Of a stretch of DNA of 64,000 nucleotides, positions 25,501-40,500 are shown piece by piece. The notes beneath the pieces are model-generated. The model saw only the letters and a program-made list of their open reading frames with translations. It made no database searches and was not told the origin of the DNA. The stretch covers positions 19,688,324 through 19,752,323 of the forward strand of contig CM039182.1 in the NCBI GenBank assembly GCA_008360975.2, in the 5' to 3' direction. The translations under genes were made by a program, and so were the position numbers. Within the stretch, counting starts at the first letter, position 1, and every line of letters begins with the position of its first letter. The DNA comes from Lichenostomus cassidix (taxonomy: Eukaryota; Chordata; Aves; Passeriformes; Meliphagidae).

Positions 25501-28500
25501 CAAATTGCCTTTGCATTCCCCATTAAAATCAAAATCATACATTCCACTTTTATGGATATTATTGCCCCTGAAGAAACCTCAGATATAATGACTACTCTTC
25601 ATTATGCATATTTCTCAAGGTTGCTGGTAAAGAATGGGTGAAATTGGCAAGAGGTTTTTAAACAAAGGTTGGAAGAGCAGCATCCATAAAATTACTTTAC
25701 AAACCAGAGTTGTGTAACTCACCATCTCTTTTATTTAAGACCACACAGTTTTCTTGAGCATGTGCAAAGTTGGGCTCACCCTGTGCCCAGGCTGCATAGT
25801 GCACTGGGCTTCCACTCATCCAGCTGAAAAACAGTAGTGGTTGCTCAGACAATGTCCATGAAACAGTCGAGAAAAATCTCCCTTAACATGCTAAAGATAT
25901 TTTTCAAAATTACAGCTGAGTCTTTCTGTAAATTGAGTTTCCATTAGGATTAAAAGACCCTAGATAATGAAATCTCTGCATATCAAGTCAAAGAACAAAA
26001 TACCTTTATTTTGACAGATATTATCTACATATTCATAGCATATATATACCCTATAAAAATTCTATTTAAAACAGGATTTGTACAATGTAGTTTTAACCTA
26101 GGGAGAACACTCATTTCAACAGGCATTATCACTCTCTGAATCTGCATTTAACTCCTTTGCAGTGGTTCCTCCAGAAGGAATTCTGGCAGTACCATACTTC
26201 TACAACTGCCCTTTATGGATCTTTATGCACCTTATTTACCTACCTGAACTGTCGATCAGAATTCTGAATTAATCCTATGAGATACGAGTTCAGTTTGCCA
26301 TTTTTTAAGATCTAAACACAAAAATATATTTTTAGATAGTGTTTTCTAATATTTATTAGTCATCTAATAGGAAAAAAAAGGAGTAGATTTTGTGCTGTAG
26401 AAGCCAAGAGATGAATACATATTATTTAAATGATTGTGCACCATCACCTGAGATACCATACAACACATACTTTTGCTTTATTATTTTTATTGGTGCTTTC
26501 CAATTTTTGGCTGCATTAATGGTATGATCAAAACTTTCAAAGCCTTTTCTCAATTTAAAAAGAAAAGGTCAAAGAAGGCTTGAGAAAAACAATTTAGTAT
26601 AAATTTTTGACACTTTCCTTGTTTTAAGCAGTTATGTAATTCTTGTGTCTCAAGCTGTTTTAGTTCTCCTCCTGTCATATCCTTTCTCAGATAATAAAAG
26701 CAACCATCTAATAATGTGATTCAGAAAGGTGATGGTGTGGCTACATTGGCATTGGCAAACCAAGCCAGGATTATGGCAGAGGTTTGAGGCACCACCATGT
26801 TATTAAGTTGTTAGCTTTCCCTGACTGTGCTTCAGTCATGGTGCAGGAAAACTAATCCATGAAGTATTGTTTCAATGATCAGTCTAACCTGGACTAAGCT
26901 GAACCCTTCCTTGAAAAGCTGTTTTGGAGAGCAACATGACCATCAGATAGGACCATCAAAGCCACACTGGCAGTTGCCTCACATATATGTGCAACACTGC
27001 ACTGTAGAATATGATATTGATGAGAGGTAACCACCCTGTCAAAAAGAGAGCTTTCTGAGAATACACCTGCTCTGCCTGTTCATTGCTCCTTATGCATTTG
27101 GTCACAGGCAGAACTCCATTCAGATTAGAATAGACAAGAATATACCCACCCTAGTAAACTCTAAATTCTTTTGCATGTCTTTTTCCAAAAGCGAAGATTC
27201 ATTTAATAGAAAAAAAAAATTTTCATAAAATATTTAAACTTAATCCTAATAAAATGTAGTAATAATATGCAACAAGCACATTCTTCTGTACTTCACAAGC
27301 CTATGATATATACAGAAGCCATATAGTGTATAACACAGCAAAATCTTCCCTTACATATTTCCACAAAAATTTTCTTTCGCTATTATTTCCAATAGTAGCA
27401 AGATTTCCATTATTGTTTTTGCAGAATGTTCTGGCTTTCTCCATAGAGGTCTTTTCTGGGCTGAAAAAATATTGTTTGTCTCCTTTTACAATCCAGCCAT
27501 CTTCTGTGACTTCATACGCTGCAACACAGAAGAAAAATCTCTGCTTTCTTCACAGTCCTTAAGCAAAGCAGGTGGTGTTACATTGCACCGCCTAGATAAG
27601 TGAAAATAAACTGAAGCTTACTGGCAGAAGGACCCAGAGGTTCTGGTTTCAAGGGTGTTCCTGTAATGAAATGAGGTAAAAAAAAATGTAAAACATTTCC
27701 CACATTGAGCCAGTAACTATCAATTAGTGGAAATAATTTTAATGTCTATTAATTTTTCACATTTTACATATTTAATGCAGAATATATTTTTATAGTATCT
27801 TCGGTGCAAGGTTAAAAATGGATGTTCAGGGAATAAAAGATGCATTACAGGCCTGCATCTCTGTAGTGGTATATTTTTGGTAAGTGCATCCTGTACATCC
27901 TGAATGTTGCCTAAATTAAATCACTGAAGTTAGTCTGAATGAATATTTGTTTCTAAAAGTAAAATAAATAGCAAAAATACTTCAATGTTGGTAGACTTTG
28001 AACAATTCTTTATGGGCATTGTCTTGTATTTGAACAAGAAATTAAAATACTAATAGTTTACTTCAATAGTTTGCTTCAAATTATTTTACATTTTATTAGT
28101 ATTTATTTGTTGGTGAAACCTTTTTTTCTGTGTAGCTGCTTTGAGAAGAATTACACTGCTACTTTTTGAAAAATAATTTAAATGAAAAATTTCCTCATCA
28201 CGTGGAGTGAGGTATTGGAGCAATGTTTGCATAAATATGCAAGGCCAAGAGCTGTAAAAATGTAAAACAAATGTCACCTTTATAATCTCAAGGCGATCTG
28301 AATGGGGCTTTGAGCAACCTGGTCAAACATTGGTGGCTGGAACTTTAAGGTCCCTTCCAACTCAAACTGTTCTGTGATTCAATGGGTTTTTTCCCCACAG
28401 GAATTTATTGCAATGTTTTTGTTCCTGTATGTGCAATTACATTTTATTGAGTGTGTGAACATATGCTTGGGTTAAAAAAAAGAAATGTGTCATCTTTTAA

Positions 28501-31500
28501 TAATAATCTAGTGTATGATTGGTACAAGCTTAAAAATAAAATGTTTACAAGATTTAAAAGAAAAAACCCAATATATCTGTTGTGGAAGTACAAAGTATTA
28601 TGTTTATTTCAGCATCTTTCAGCATGCCATTATGCACTGCTGAATAATGATGGCAATTTCTTCAGGCTGTAATTTCTGCCATTCATATACCACTAATAAT
28701 TAACAGTAAACAGCTACTATTGACACTTTTGCTAATGATTTTTAGCTGTGGTGACCAGCTAAAGCAGGTGAGAACTCGCAGAGGAACTTACTAGGAAAAG
28801 TACCTTCACAACATCTCTTTGAGATAGAGGTCTGTGCCTAGTACTTCTAAGTAGGAGAAGCTGAGATTGTGTGCCTTTGTGAGACTCAGGTAGTTTTGAA
28901 TAATTCAGCAGCACATAAATGATGTTTTTTAGAAAAGTATAAATTTAAAGTAGCTTGAAGGAGCCTGGGGAACTACCAAATGAACATTACTGTAAGTCTG
29001 GGAAGTAAAATACGTAGCCCAACACATAACTATATTGATTCCTCTCTAATTTCACTGAATATTTTTCCCAACAGTAGCTGAAAATAAAACACAGAAATAG
29101 AGAAGGTGTTTCTACTAGTATGAGACGAAGATGAGAACGTGTCTTACGGTGTGAAGTGTTTTGAAGCTTTCATTACCATCTTTTTGTTACAGCAAGCCTG
29201 TTGTTACAGGCTTGTCTTTACATGTCATCTTACAAAAAAAGTGATTCTATGATGCTGGAAGGGTTGTTTAATTTAGAGTAGGTGACTAATGTGTTTTTGT
29301 GTACCAACATCTGAACAGAGGAAGAAGTTTCACTTCACAAAGGATATGGAAGTTTAAAATAGTATTTTTCTTTTTTTTTCTCTCTTCTTTTCAAATTGTA
29401 ATCCTCTCCTCCTCTCTCAGTCAGTCAGAACTTCTGTTTTGACAAAAATCTGCTTTTGTGCAGAACAGTGAAAATTGCAAGGTAAGCTCTTGAGATTGCT
29501 TTCATAATATTTGCTCTTATTATATAATTACATAAAGAAGTGTAATTTCAGTAAGACTTAGCATGGATTTTTTTTTATAACAAAACAAAAAGTTTATCAT
29601 TAACAGATGAAATCTTGTTTTCCAAAGGTATTTATGTATCTTGAGCTACTTTTCTGTGTGCAAAATGCCTGTGAAATCAACCAAATTTTCTACCAGTATG
29701 TAACTAGTAGAACTTCCTTTATTGATAGGATGGATTCAGCTTGAATTTCTTCCTAAGGTGAGTTTAGAGTAGAAAGTAACCTACCTTTCTTTATTTCACA
29801 AATCCAGTTATGACTGTATTCACAGTGCTCCTTAATCCATGTTGGGGAAGGGTCTTCCCTGATTGCTCCACAGTCTAGAAATGCAGGATCGTAAAGATTA
29901 TGTCTTGCTCTATAGTTCACCTACAGAGAAAACACACCTGTGGTTTTTATTCTTATCTACTGGGGAAAAAACTATACTCTGTAAGGAATGAGAAGTAGAG
30001 CAAAAGTTTCAAACCACTCCTTTTTCTCCTCCTCTGGCTGTGAAGCCAACGTGTCCTATTAAAGTGATTACAAACACTCTGCAAGAGGAAAGAAATGCTC
30101 TGAGTTTATGCAGCATCTAACAGACTGTAGAAGTCCCACAAAAACTGGAATCATATGAGATTATAAATAAAAAGCAGGGAAAAGGAACGTGGCATTTTAT
30201 CACCAGAGACTAACAAAAATCAGGAGAGACCTTTCTCATATATTTGTGACTTGGATAATCATCTCTGTAGCTGAAAGTAGTCCTGTCTTATCACTATTGT
30301 GGTGGTATAACCTCAGGGTTTATTGACCTTTTTTGGTTATTTCCAATGCAGTATGAAGAATAGTGATTCAGAGTTACCCAGTTACAGAATAGACATTTTT
30401 GGAAATTCTTATACAACTTTGGTACACACCAGTCATGGAAACTTCTCCAACAGAAAAAAATGTCAGAACAGAAGGAACCTGGCATGGTGAAACACTCACC
30501 GGTGATCCATCACTCCAGGAAAGCCCACCATCAGGATCCAAACACTGCAAACCTATCCAGTAAGGCTGAAAAGATGGGGACTTCTTTCTAGAGTGTGAAT
30601 AAAAATGAATAGTGGAAGAGGATATATATGGTTAGCTCTGCTCAGTTTTAAAAGTTATGTGGGACAATAACTCTGACACTTATTGAACACTTCAAATACA
30701 GCAGAAATTTTAAAAATAAAATGTTGTGTTGGTCAGCAAACTCCCACAGGCATGTAAGTGAAGTTCACGCCTTAAAATTTCCTACTTTGCAAATGGTTGG
30801 TAAGAAAATACTGGACAGTGGTTTTTTTCATTGATGCTGTGATTGTAGTGTTCTTTCAGAAAGAAAATGTTCAGGCCTGGTGGAAGACAAAATTTAGTTT
30901 CAAAATGGTTTACTGAACAAACTTAGAATAAGGTCTGAGGAGAGGCATTCAACAAATGTTGTTGTTTGGTTCATTTTTAAAAGGTTTGCAGATTGTGACA
31001 AATTTTAGGACCTCCAAAAATTTCTTTAAAAACATTACCCATGAGACATTTTCTCAATTATTTTTCTTACGATGAAAACCAGATATATTTTAAACTAAAG
31101 CAACACAAGAATATTATAATTTATTACTATGTAATGTTACACCAAAATATCAATTGTTAGACGTTTCAGTTGCTTACTTTATTAAGTTTTCTATCACTGT
31201 TTGCTCTTCATCACTTCTAATGGAAGCCAGGTCTCCTCCTATTTGTCTGCAGAAATCTCGGGCTTCAAACCATGTTTTCTTTTGGTCTTCTTCTCTCACA
31301 AAACCCTGTAGGTTCAGGTAGAACACTGTGTTTTCAGTGTGCTAAACACAAATCTGCTCACTGCCTTGCAAAAGAAAAATAGGCAAACCTTCCATTACAG
31401 TTATCCATCATAATATGGATTAAAAAGTAATTGGATAGCCTTACAAGTCACTAATAGAGTGAAAACTGCAGGGACATTTAAACAGTTGTGTTAAAGCTTG

Positions 31501-34500
31501 CTACATTTGTGCTCTCATGTTCCATTCTGTGAGGTTTATATTAGCTATCTATTTGGTGCTCTCCTGTCTCATGAGTAGGATTATGGCAAAAAACAATACT
31601 TACTCTGAAGCATGAATTAGTGCTATTGCCTGTATCCCAACCCAAGGGACATATGGAATCAGAAATGGTTTCAGGAGCAACAGGAACAGTGGATTTTTCA
31701 GCTAATTTTTTGCAGAGAAATTTTGCCTTTACTTCACAGTTCTGAACATCCCATAGTCCAGCTGCATTTCCAGTCCTAAGGGCAACACAACCTGCTTCCT
31801 TCCCTTTGTGAGACACAAAAGAAAGTTGAAATGTGTTTTAAAGAGGCTCCCTTGACATTTTTACAGCTCATGTGATTAATTTACAAGAGACTATTTGAAA
31901 TATTAGGTGTAGTGACCACTCAGAGGAGGAGCTTTGTGAAAAGAGGAAAACAGCAAGCCAAGTCCTTAATCACCTTCCCTTCCCTTTGAGTGCAAGAACA
32001 ACCCCTTGCCTGCCTCTTTCCTATACCACTCATGGCAAGCATTTGGCAACCTTGGCTGGAAAAGATCACCAAGGCTTGAAGGGATTTCTTCCTTTCTGCT
32101 CAGTTTGATTTTGCTTTTGTAAGTAATGGTGAGTCAGAAAATAAATATTTTCAGGGCAGCAAAGAAAATTGTAGAAATAATCTAGGTTAGAAAATACCTG
32201 TAATATCATAGAGCCCAACCATTAACACAGCACTGCCAGGCCCACCACTAAACCCTGTCTGTGCCTCATCTACACATCTTCATATCTTATAAATACCTCC
32301 AGGGATGGTGACTCAACCACTTCCCCAGGCAGCCTATTCCAAGGCCTGACCACCCCTTCTGTGAAGAAATCTTTCCTAGTATCCAATCTATAGCTCTCCT
32401 GATGCAACTTGTGGCCATTTCCTCTTCCCCTATTACTTATTACTTGGGAGAAGAGACTGATCTCCACCTCATGACCACCTCCTTTCAGGCAGTAGCAGAG
32501 AGCCATAAAGTTTCCTCTGAGCCTCCTTTTCTCCAAGCTAAACACCCCTGGCTCTCTCAGCCACTCCTAGTTAGACTCATGTTCCAGACCCTTCACCAGC
32601 TTTATTGACCTCAAAGACACTTCAGTTTCAAAGGCAGAATGTTCCTATGTGTCATCACAGATTTAGCAAAGTTGGAAACAGTTTAGAATTAGGGACACAG
32701 ATAGTTCCTTAGTAGCATAGATTTAGTCCAATTGTAGAGTACCAGGCATTGCTGCATTCCAGTTTGTGAACAGAACACCTTCACCAGTCACCCACTTGAA
32801 ACTCCCTTGCTCTTCCGTGTCTGAGAGACCAATCCAAAAATACTTCTCCAAGCTCAGACCGATGAGGCTGGTCAGGTAGGCTTGCTCATATCTGAAATCA
32901 CAGGAGTCAGATTGAATTATCCTAACTTTCCTTTCATCTCCCACTATTCAACATCCCAAACTTCACATAGCAAGAATGACTAGATTCTCCATTAGGTTTT
33001 CTCTTCTGGAGAATGTGGTGTTTATACTGTGTATATACACAGCCATACTGTGTTTATTCATTTTTTCTGCCTTCAGAAAATGGATATTCTGGGGTTTTTT
33101 TTTTTTTTGTTTTTCTTTTTTCCCCAAAAGTTCTCAACAATTTTTAAAAATTTTAATATTATTGCATCAGACATACAGTTTTTAAACTTTTTCATACCTG
33201 TCTCCTATAGTTGTTAAATAACCACTGCTCCTCTCGCAGGTTTTCTTTGCTTCTGAAAATGTTACAGAGGTATGTCCAACCAGGTAGCAGTAAAAACCAT
33301 ATCCTTCCCAACCCTGTCAAGAACACATGAAATATACTTCCAATTAAAAATTACATGTTCTAGTACTTGAATTTCAGTGAATACTCATAAAACAACATTT
33401 TAATATAACCTAATGTGATTATGTATTAATTTGAATTCCAGTATACTAATGAAAATTCAGCTTAGCAAACATTCAATGCAGAAAGAAGAGGTTTAGTGCC
33501 TATGAGTCTCACTTTTTTGAAAATAATGGATAAACTTTTACTTGTAAAAAAGTCAGAGGGACACAGAATGGAGAGTGCATTCTGAATCAGGTGAATAAAA
33601 TATATTTTTGCTTAGAACCAAAAAGAGTAGTCTGTGTTATAGTAGAGATGCTGACTCAAGTTTCATGATGTTTCGAGACTAAAGAACAGTAAATACTCTA
33701 ATTTAATAATAATAATAGTAGATTTAATTCACCAGGTCACCTAAAAAGTCTGACAAAGAGATAACATAAAAACCACTGAGGAGCAAAATCCTCAAAATTA
33801 CAGTCAAATTCTAAGTGACTTATCCCTTTATGCCAACTCAACTTTTGCTTGCTGCACCAGAAAGGTAAATAAAATCTGTTTTCAGTATTTGGCTGCTGCT
33901 TATATCCATTGAGCACAATGAGTCTCAGCTCTGTCCCCCATATGGGCTTGTGGGACAGGTTACTAAATATAGAATAGTAGTGAATAGGAAAGTAAAAAGA
34001 GGGAAAAGAGGAGGAAAAAAAGTGGTAGGATGCAATAACTTGCTCAAAACAAATTCACTCATATAAAAAGGTATTTTGTTGTTTTGATTTGGCTTCACTA
34101 GTGAGATTTATCATCATGCATCATGTCATATAGTCAAGAAATTGCTGCCAGTCCCTACTGCATGTTCCATAACCACAGCTGGTTGCAGAACAATACAACA
34201 AATATGCAGAAAACCACAGGAATTGCTTTAGTCCCTTTCATGGACAGTTCTGAGAGGTAATAGGCCTGACATTATTATTCATTCTATGGGAATGTAGTGA
34301 GAATTATCACCCTGAATTTGTTGTAGAGTAACACTTGTTAGGGAAGAAAGAAAAAAAAAGAGATATTTTCTTTGTCAAGTGGAGCTAGTGAAATTTTGCT
34401 AACCAGATTCTTGTGTATGCTTTCTTCTTACCTTCAGGCAGGCAGGATCAGTCTTTGCTGTCACAGAAACTCCTTGTAGTGGGTCTCTTCTGCAGATGTA

Positions 34501-37500
34501 GCCTAACTTCCTGTCACAGGTACTGTCTGCCCAGTATCCATCCTAGTTGCAGTTTGGGAAGAAGTGAAACACAGTGAGGCAGAACCTGTTTCCTTTAGAA
34601 ACATTATCATTCTTTTGAAAATGTTGTTTCAGTGTGAAGATCTGTACAATTTAATGGATTCCAAGTATCTGAGCTTGGAGGTGAGGTTATGTTAAGTGAA
34701 GTGGCATGGCCAGACTGTTAAGTTTTGCTTGGCATATAATGTACACTCACAAACAGATATGACCATTTACTAGTTATATGTAATTTCATTTTAAATTTAA
34801 TTTAGAACAACCATGTGTCTGAGTGAATAAAAATAACGTTTTTTGATTTTATGCAACTTGGCATAGAACTGTGCAACTATGCTAAGTTGCATCAGAAAAT
34901 TCCCTAGAAATATAACCAAAACTCAAATAGTACAGTGCTACACTGTGTGATTTATGTGGAATTATTCACCTTTCCTGCCATAATGACACAATCTTCTTGA
35001 CCAGTGACTTCATGGGTTGGTTCTCCAGGCAACCATTTGGTATATGTCACAGGAGTCCCATCACTCCACTCAAAGTACATTTGAGTTTTGAGGTCGTTCA
35101 GGCCAATCCACAACTCATCCAGAGCTTCTAAAGACAGAAATTCATCTGTGTTATTACCCAAGCTGAAACGGTCCATAGGAGCAAGATTTTATGGAGATGA
35201 GCTGAAATTGCAATGTTGCACTGCAAATTCATCTGTATTAAAAGACAGTGCAGTTTATTTTAAAATGTAATTCACATTCTTCTTTCAAGAAGTTAAAAAT
35301 GAGATACCAGCAGGAAATGAGATTCCTCAGCTTTATCAGTAAAGTGCAATACTGTGCATTACTGCACTTGTATCTACAGCTACAAGGTGTCTGATGCAGA
35401 TAATCCACTCCAATGCTGCACTAACTAGAGCTGTTATTTCCTTCAAGTGATTTCATGCAGTGAAAAACAAATGAAAATCAAAATGATAAGAATTAAAATG
35501 AAAATGAAGATAGCATAATGATTCCTCTTGAGGTTTTTTGGCATTTGGATTTTTTCTAACCTATGTATCTGTGGCCTTCCCTGTAAATATTCATAAAAAA
35601 CAAGCCCGCATAATTATATTTAAATCCTGTAAGATTTCTAATAGTATAGCTCTCTACTTGTAGCAAACACAGCCCTGTAGAAATACTCACTGTAGCCAAG
35701 CTGAGACAGAATGAAGCCATGCTCCTCAGGGTTGTGGATGCTGGCCAGGTTGCCATTGCTGTCGTTGCAGGAAGTCAGGGCTTCTCTCCATGCTTTGGGG
35801 TCTCTGTGAAGCATGAAACAGTGACCTCCATAGGGCAGCCATTCTTCTGGGCATTTAACAGGCTCTGCATCCCCTCAAAATCAATGGATATTTCAAGTTT
35901 TTAAACACTGCAAAGTGAAGTCTAGAATAACTGCAATTACATTTAAAACAAGCTAATTAACCAATTAGAATGAAACCAAAGTGGTAGCAAATAAGCAGTA
36001 CTTCATTCCTCACATGTATATTTTAGTCAGTATGTTTCTGCTCACTGTACTTTTACAAAAGGCATACTGAATTTAAACAAAAGGTGAAAAGACTGGAGCC
36101 AGTCGTTACTGGGCTTCACTTAGTGTGAAATATTCACTGGCCAGAGGAATATTTTGGAATTTCATATGTAGTGTTTCCACACAATATACCCCACCCAATT
36201 ATGGTTTTCATATTTCATAAAGGCATTATTGTTGAGCACAAGTAATTCTTTGCACACATGGCTTTTCATACTAGGTCTCATTAAATAAATCAGAGAGAAG
36301 TACAGTAGAAAAGTGGTCTGAAGGAAGTTGCTCTGTTTTGCCATCTTACAGGCAACCCCACCAAGAAGTTGCTTTGAGCCTACTGGTGCCATTTTTCCAA
36401 GCCTTCAGGGACAAACCTCAGTGTTTCCATTAGAATGCACTGCAGGATGGGTGAGGCATCTCTAACTTTCTTTTCATGTTCATGCAGACCATGATACTTT
36501 CCTGACAGTGTATGGCTTAACCCAGTGCCTCTGGAATTGTGAATAATACCATGAAGTAAAAAATGCTTGTGTGGCTCCAGGAACATTTTCAGTATTGAAA
36601 TACATTTCACTAAAGAAATAACAGTATGCTTTGTTCTGCACCACTCATCATAGCAGAAAAAACAAATTACAATGCTTGCTTTTTATTTTTAATAGCCATT
36701 AAATTTAACTCTGGTGACATAAATTATGTCTTTATCAAAAGGGTTTTTTTTTTATTTGCTTGACATACCCGATGGAAGAATTAAAGGATCCTTTGTGGAT
36801 TTTTCCTTTTTACAGATATAGCCAAGTTTCAGCTCACATGGCTGGTTTTCCCATTTAGCATCTCTTCTGGGATTTAGTACTGCACAGAGTTTTTCAGACT
36901 CAGGCTCAGGGCTTCCTTCATGGGATAAAAAACAAATTATTTTTATGTAGCACAGGGCTTATGTCAGCAGCTAAAAGAGCAATTTACTCATAGCCTTTTC
37001 ATGTGTCAATTACAGGCCCATTACTTCACTCCTATAATTATTTTTCTACCGGAGATAAGGAAATGTAATTTAGAATTACCCATCAAAATATTTCTTTCAA
37101 TGCTTGTTGCATAATTCACACTTTCTGCCACATTTGATTACAGAATAGTGGTCCTTTCTGCATGTCCCTTTGGACCTTGAATGAAGATTTTCTCCTTGCT
37201 TCAAGCAGAACCTCCTGACATTCCCTGACAATTTCTGTGTCTCTCTTCTGCCTGCCTCTTCAACCAACACTTCAGGAGCTTCTCCAGGACCACTGTCCCT
37301 AGGGAATGGTCAATGTTTTTTTCTCAGAGATGCCCACAGGGTGATTAATTACTTTTTTTTCCCCTGTACCCACAAAAGATACAACTTTAAAAAAATTCTG
37401 CAGTGAACTGGAAATGTGTCGATTAACTCATGATCATAGCCACTGTGTGGAGGTACAGGAGCTCTGGGGATGTGAGCTGCCTGACCTGAGAGCCAACTCC

Positions 37501-40500
37501 TCAGCTCTGCAAAGCTTGAGGGATTTGACCAGCTCAGCAGAAGGCAGAAAATCATCTACCAGACTCAGCAACTTTGGGCTTTCCCTTCATCCTCTGTGCC
37601 AGATAAAAGCAGGTGGCACCTCTGAGACTTGGGAAGGCCAAAAGATGGACTATGTTTGCATTTATTGAAAATTTACTGCAACTGACTGTTGCCATGGCAA
37701 TCATTAAGTGACTTTCAAAGATAAACTGTCCATGCCATGAACTCTATTTACAGTCTCTTGAATGAGAGAAGTGAAGAGGAAGGCTTTGCAAGGGCAATGC
37801 TCACTGGTGGCTGAGTCCTTGCAGGATGCAGGGTCTGATAACGCTGTGAGAGTTGTAGAGACACAGAGGATTTCACTGATTGAAGGCATTCCCAGTATGC
37901 TACAGCTAAACTAGTGCTTTTTATTTTATCTGCCTCTGGTAGGAGATGAAGTCATTTACCTCTTCTGCTTGAAATTCCATGAGTTATACCTAGTGCAGAA
38001 AAGCATAATTCTCAGACTTTTCATCTCATGTCTCATGAGCCATTCAGCTGCCTTTCTTTATGTCCGTGTGGAATACTACAGGACTGCATTTAATATTCAT
38101 CATATTGGGGGCAAATATTAATTCCAAAATTGTTTAAAAATATTATTACCTGGTGCCCAGCTAAAGTATCTGAAGGGAAAGCCACCGCTCCACTGCCAGC
38201 CGCTGTTGAGATTCAGACGGTTAAGCCCAATCCAGAGAGAGGATCTCTTGCTGTCAATCAAATCTAGGTAATCAAAAGAATTTAACTCTAATGAGACTTG
38301 CTAGGAAAACATCTGCATTTCCAAAGTTTAGAAGGAGACAGTAGAAGTCTCTTTAGTGATTAGAAAGTTCAGTACAGAATCAATGTTTACTGGAAATAAA
38401 CTCAGAGGGTTTTTTTGGTAGATAAAGGGTGGAGAATTGCAAAAGGTTTTTGTTACATATTAGTTTATCTGAACTTAATGCTGTTCTACAGTTATATGTA
38501 AACAATAAGCTTTGAAAACAGAAAGAATGAATTGTTATTATTGATATTGTTACAAGTTTTCTTAATTGTGGTGCAATTGATATAAGACCTTCATTCTACA
38601 GTGTGTGCATAAATCTAGAAAATCTGAATAAAATTTGTATTATATTTTGTTACATATACATGAAGAATAGTGATTTATTAACACAAAATATAATCATAGA
38701 ACATATCATATCATATCATGTAGTAGTCATATCATGACTGCTCCTAAAATGTTGTTTCTTCTTTTAAGGTGACACCTTTCTGGTGTTTTCTGAGCTTTAG
38801 CTAACTTTTGCCTAATTAGCTGGAAATTATTTGATTTTTAAAAAGAATAATAACAATCACAATATAATTGCAAATGGCAATTCCACAACTTACAAAAGTC
38901 CCACCTACAAAAAGCTTAATGTACTGCAATTTTGCTATATCTGATTAGTATGTATACAATTTTTTTTATATCAGCTGTTCATTGTAATGTGATTAAAGCA
39001 TTGAAACATTTGTTATCAATCAACAAAACCTTTTGACACACTTTTTACTGAAACTTGCTTATTAGCTCACCTCTTAGATACATTTGTTCATGTATCTCTG
39101 TGACACTTAATAATTCTGCATTCTGTTGCTGACAGCTCTTCCTTGCTTGGTGCCATGTGAGAGCTGACTGGTGGTTTATCTGGTAGTAGGTTCCTGTCAA
39201 AGGATCTGTACTCCAAAATCTGTCACTGTCTGTGGGAGAAAAAGGAGATTTAGTACCTGAGTTTGTAATAAACATTTTACACAAACTTTTATGGCAAAAT
39301 TTAACTGCAAGGTTATTTGTGAAATAACGTTTTGGAGCAAATAAGGCTCAGACCCACAATTTATCTTGATACTTGTTAAGAAAAGAGAGTTTGTCATTTA
39401 CATTAGCAGAGATGAGCCTTTCATCCTTTATTTGCACTTTCCCCTTCAAATTTTATCATCTCTAGGTGAAAAAAAAATATTGTAAAGCGATCAATAAATC
39501 AAAACTGTATCTTGGTCATTGCCTACTCTGAGAACCTGTTCAGCAGCTCATAGGCTATGCCCAAGTTTATTCTTGGCTGAAACATAAACTGAAATACAAA
39601 CATTTCCATAAATCAATCCTTTCTTGTGAAATTAGGCCATCACTAATCACATTTATGATGCTATTGGTTTCAGTAAGAGCAGCTGGAAAGCTGTGCCCAG
39701 AAATGAACTTGGGGTTGCTGGTTGATAACCAGACAAACATGAGCCAGCTGTGCCCAGGTGGCCAAGAGGCCAATGGCATCCTGGCCTGGATCAGCAATAG
39801 TGTGGCCAGCAGGACCAGGGCAGTGATTGTCCCCTGCACTCAGCACTGGTGAGGCCACATCTCAAATACTTGGTTTAGTTTTGATCCTCACTACAATAAA
39901 GATCTTGAGGTGCTGGACAATGTCCAGAGGAGGGCAAGAGTGCTGGTGAAGGTCCCTGTGAGGAGCAGCTGAGGGAATTGAGGTTGTGTTTGTAGTCTGC
40001 AGTTGTTTTAGGTGACTGGAATTTTGAAATTGTCTTCTGAGAGCTCACTATCAGCAAAAGTGTTCCCTGGGCAAGTGCTAAAATGAGCTGTGATTACAAT
40101 TTGCCTGAAATTTCTCTTTTGTTTAGAAAAAAATACTAAATTTCTTGAACGATTTCTTAGGGGAAATGTTTTCTATTTTGTATTGTATTTCTTTAGAGCT
40201 AATTCACAGATTTTCAACATTCTTTTTCAACTGTAGACAGAAGTATTAGTGATAATGTCCTAATAATTTTATAATGCCAAATATAGTGAGGATGTCATGG
40301 GATTTTTCAATTGGCTGCTTACAATGTTGCACCAGGGAATAATTTTCACCAGATCAGTGAATGATGGTGGTTGTTGATGGCTGAGAGTGAGTTGAACCTG
40401 GTTTACCAGTGCAATGCTCCTATCAAAATGGGAAATTGTGATTCTGTGGTAGAGCACTGAAAAGTTAAGTTTGAGGCAGCATTTTTAATATCTTCATTAA

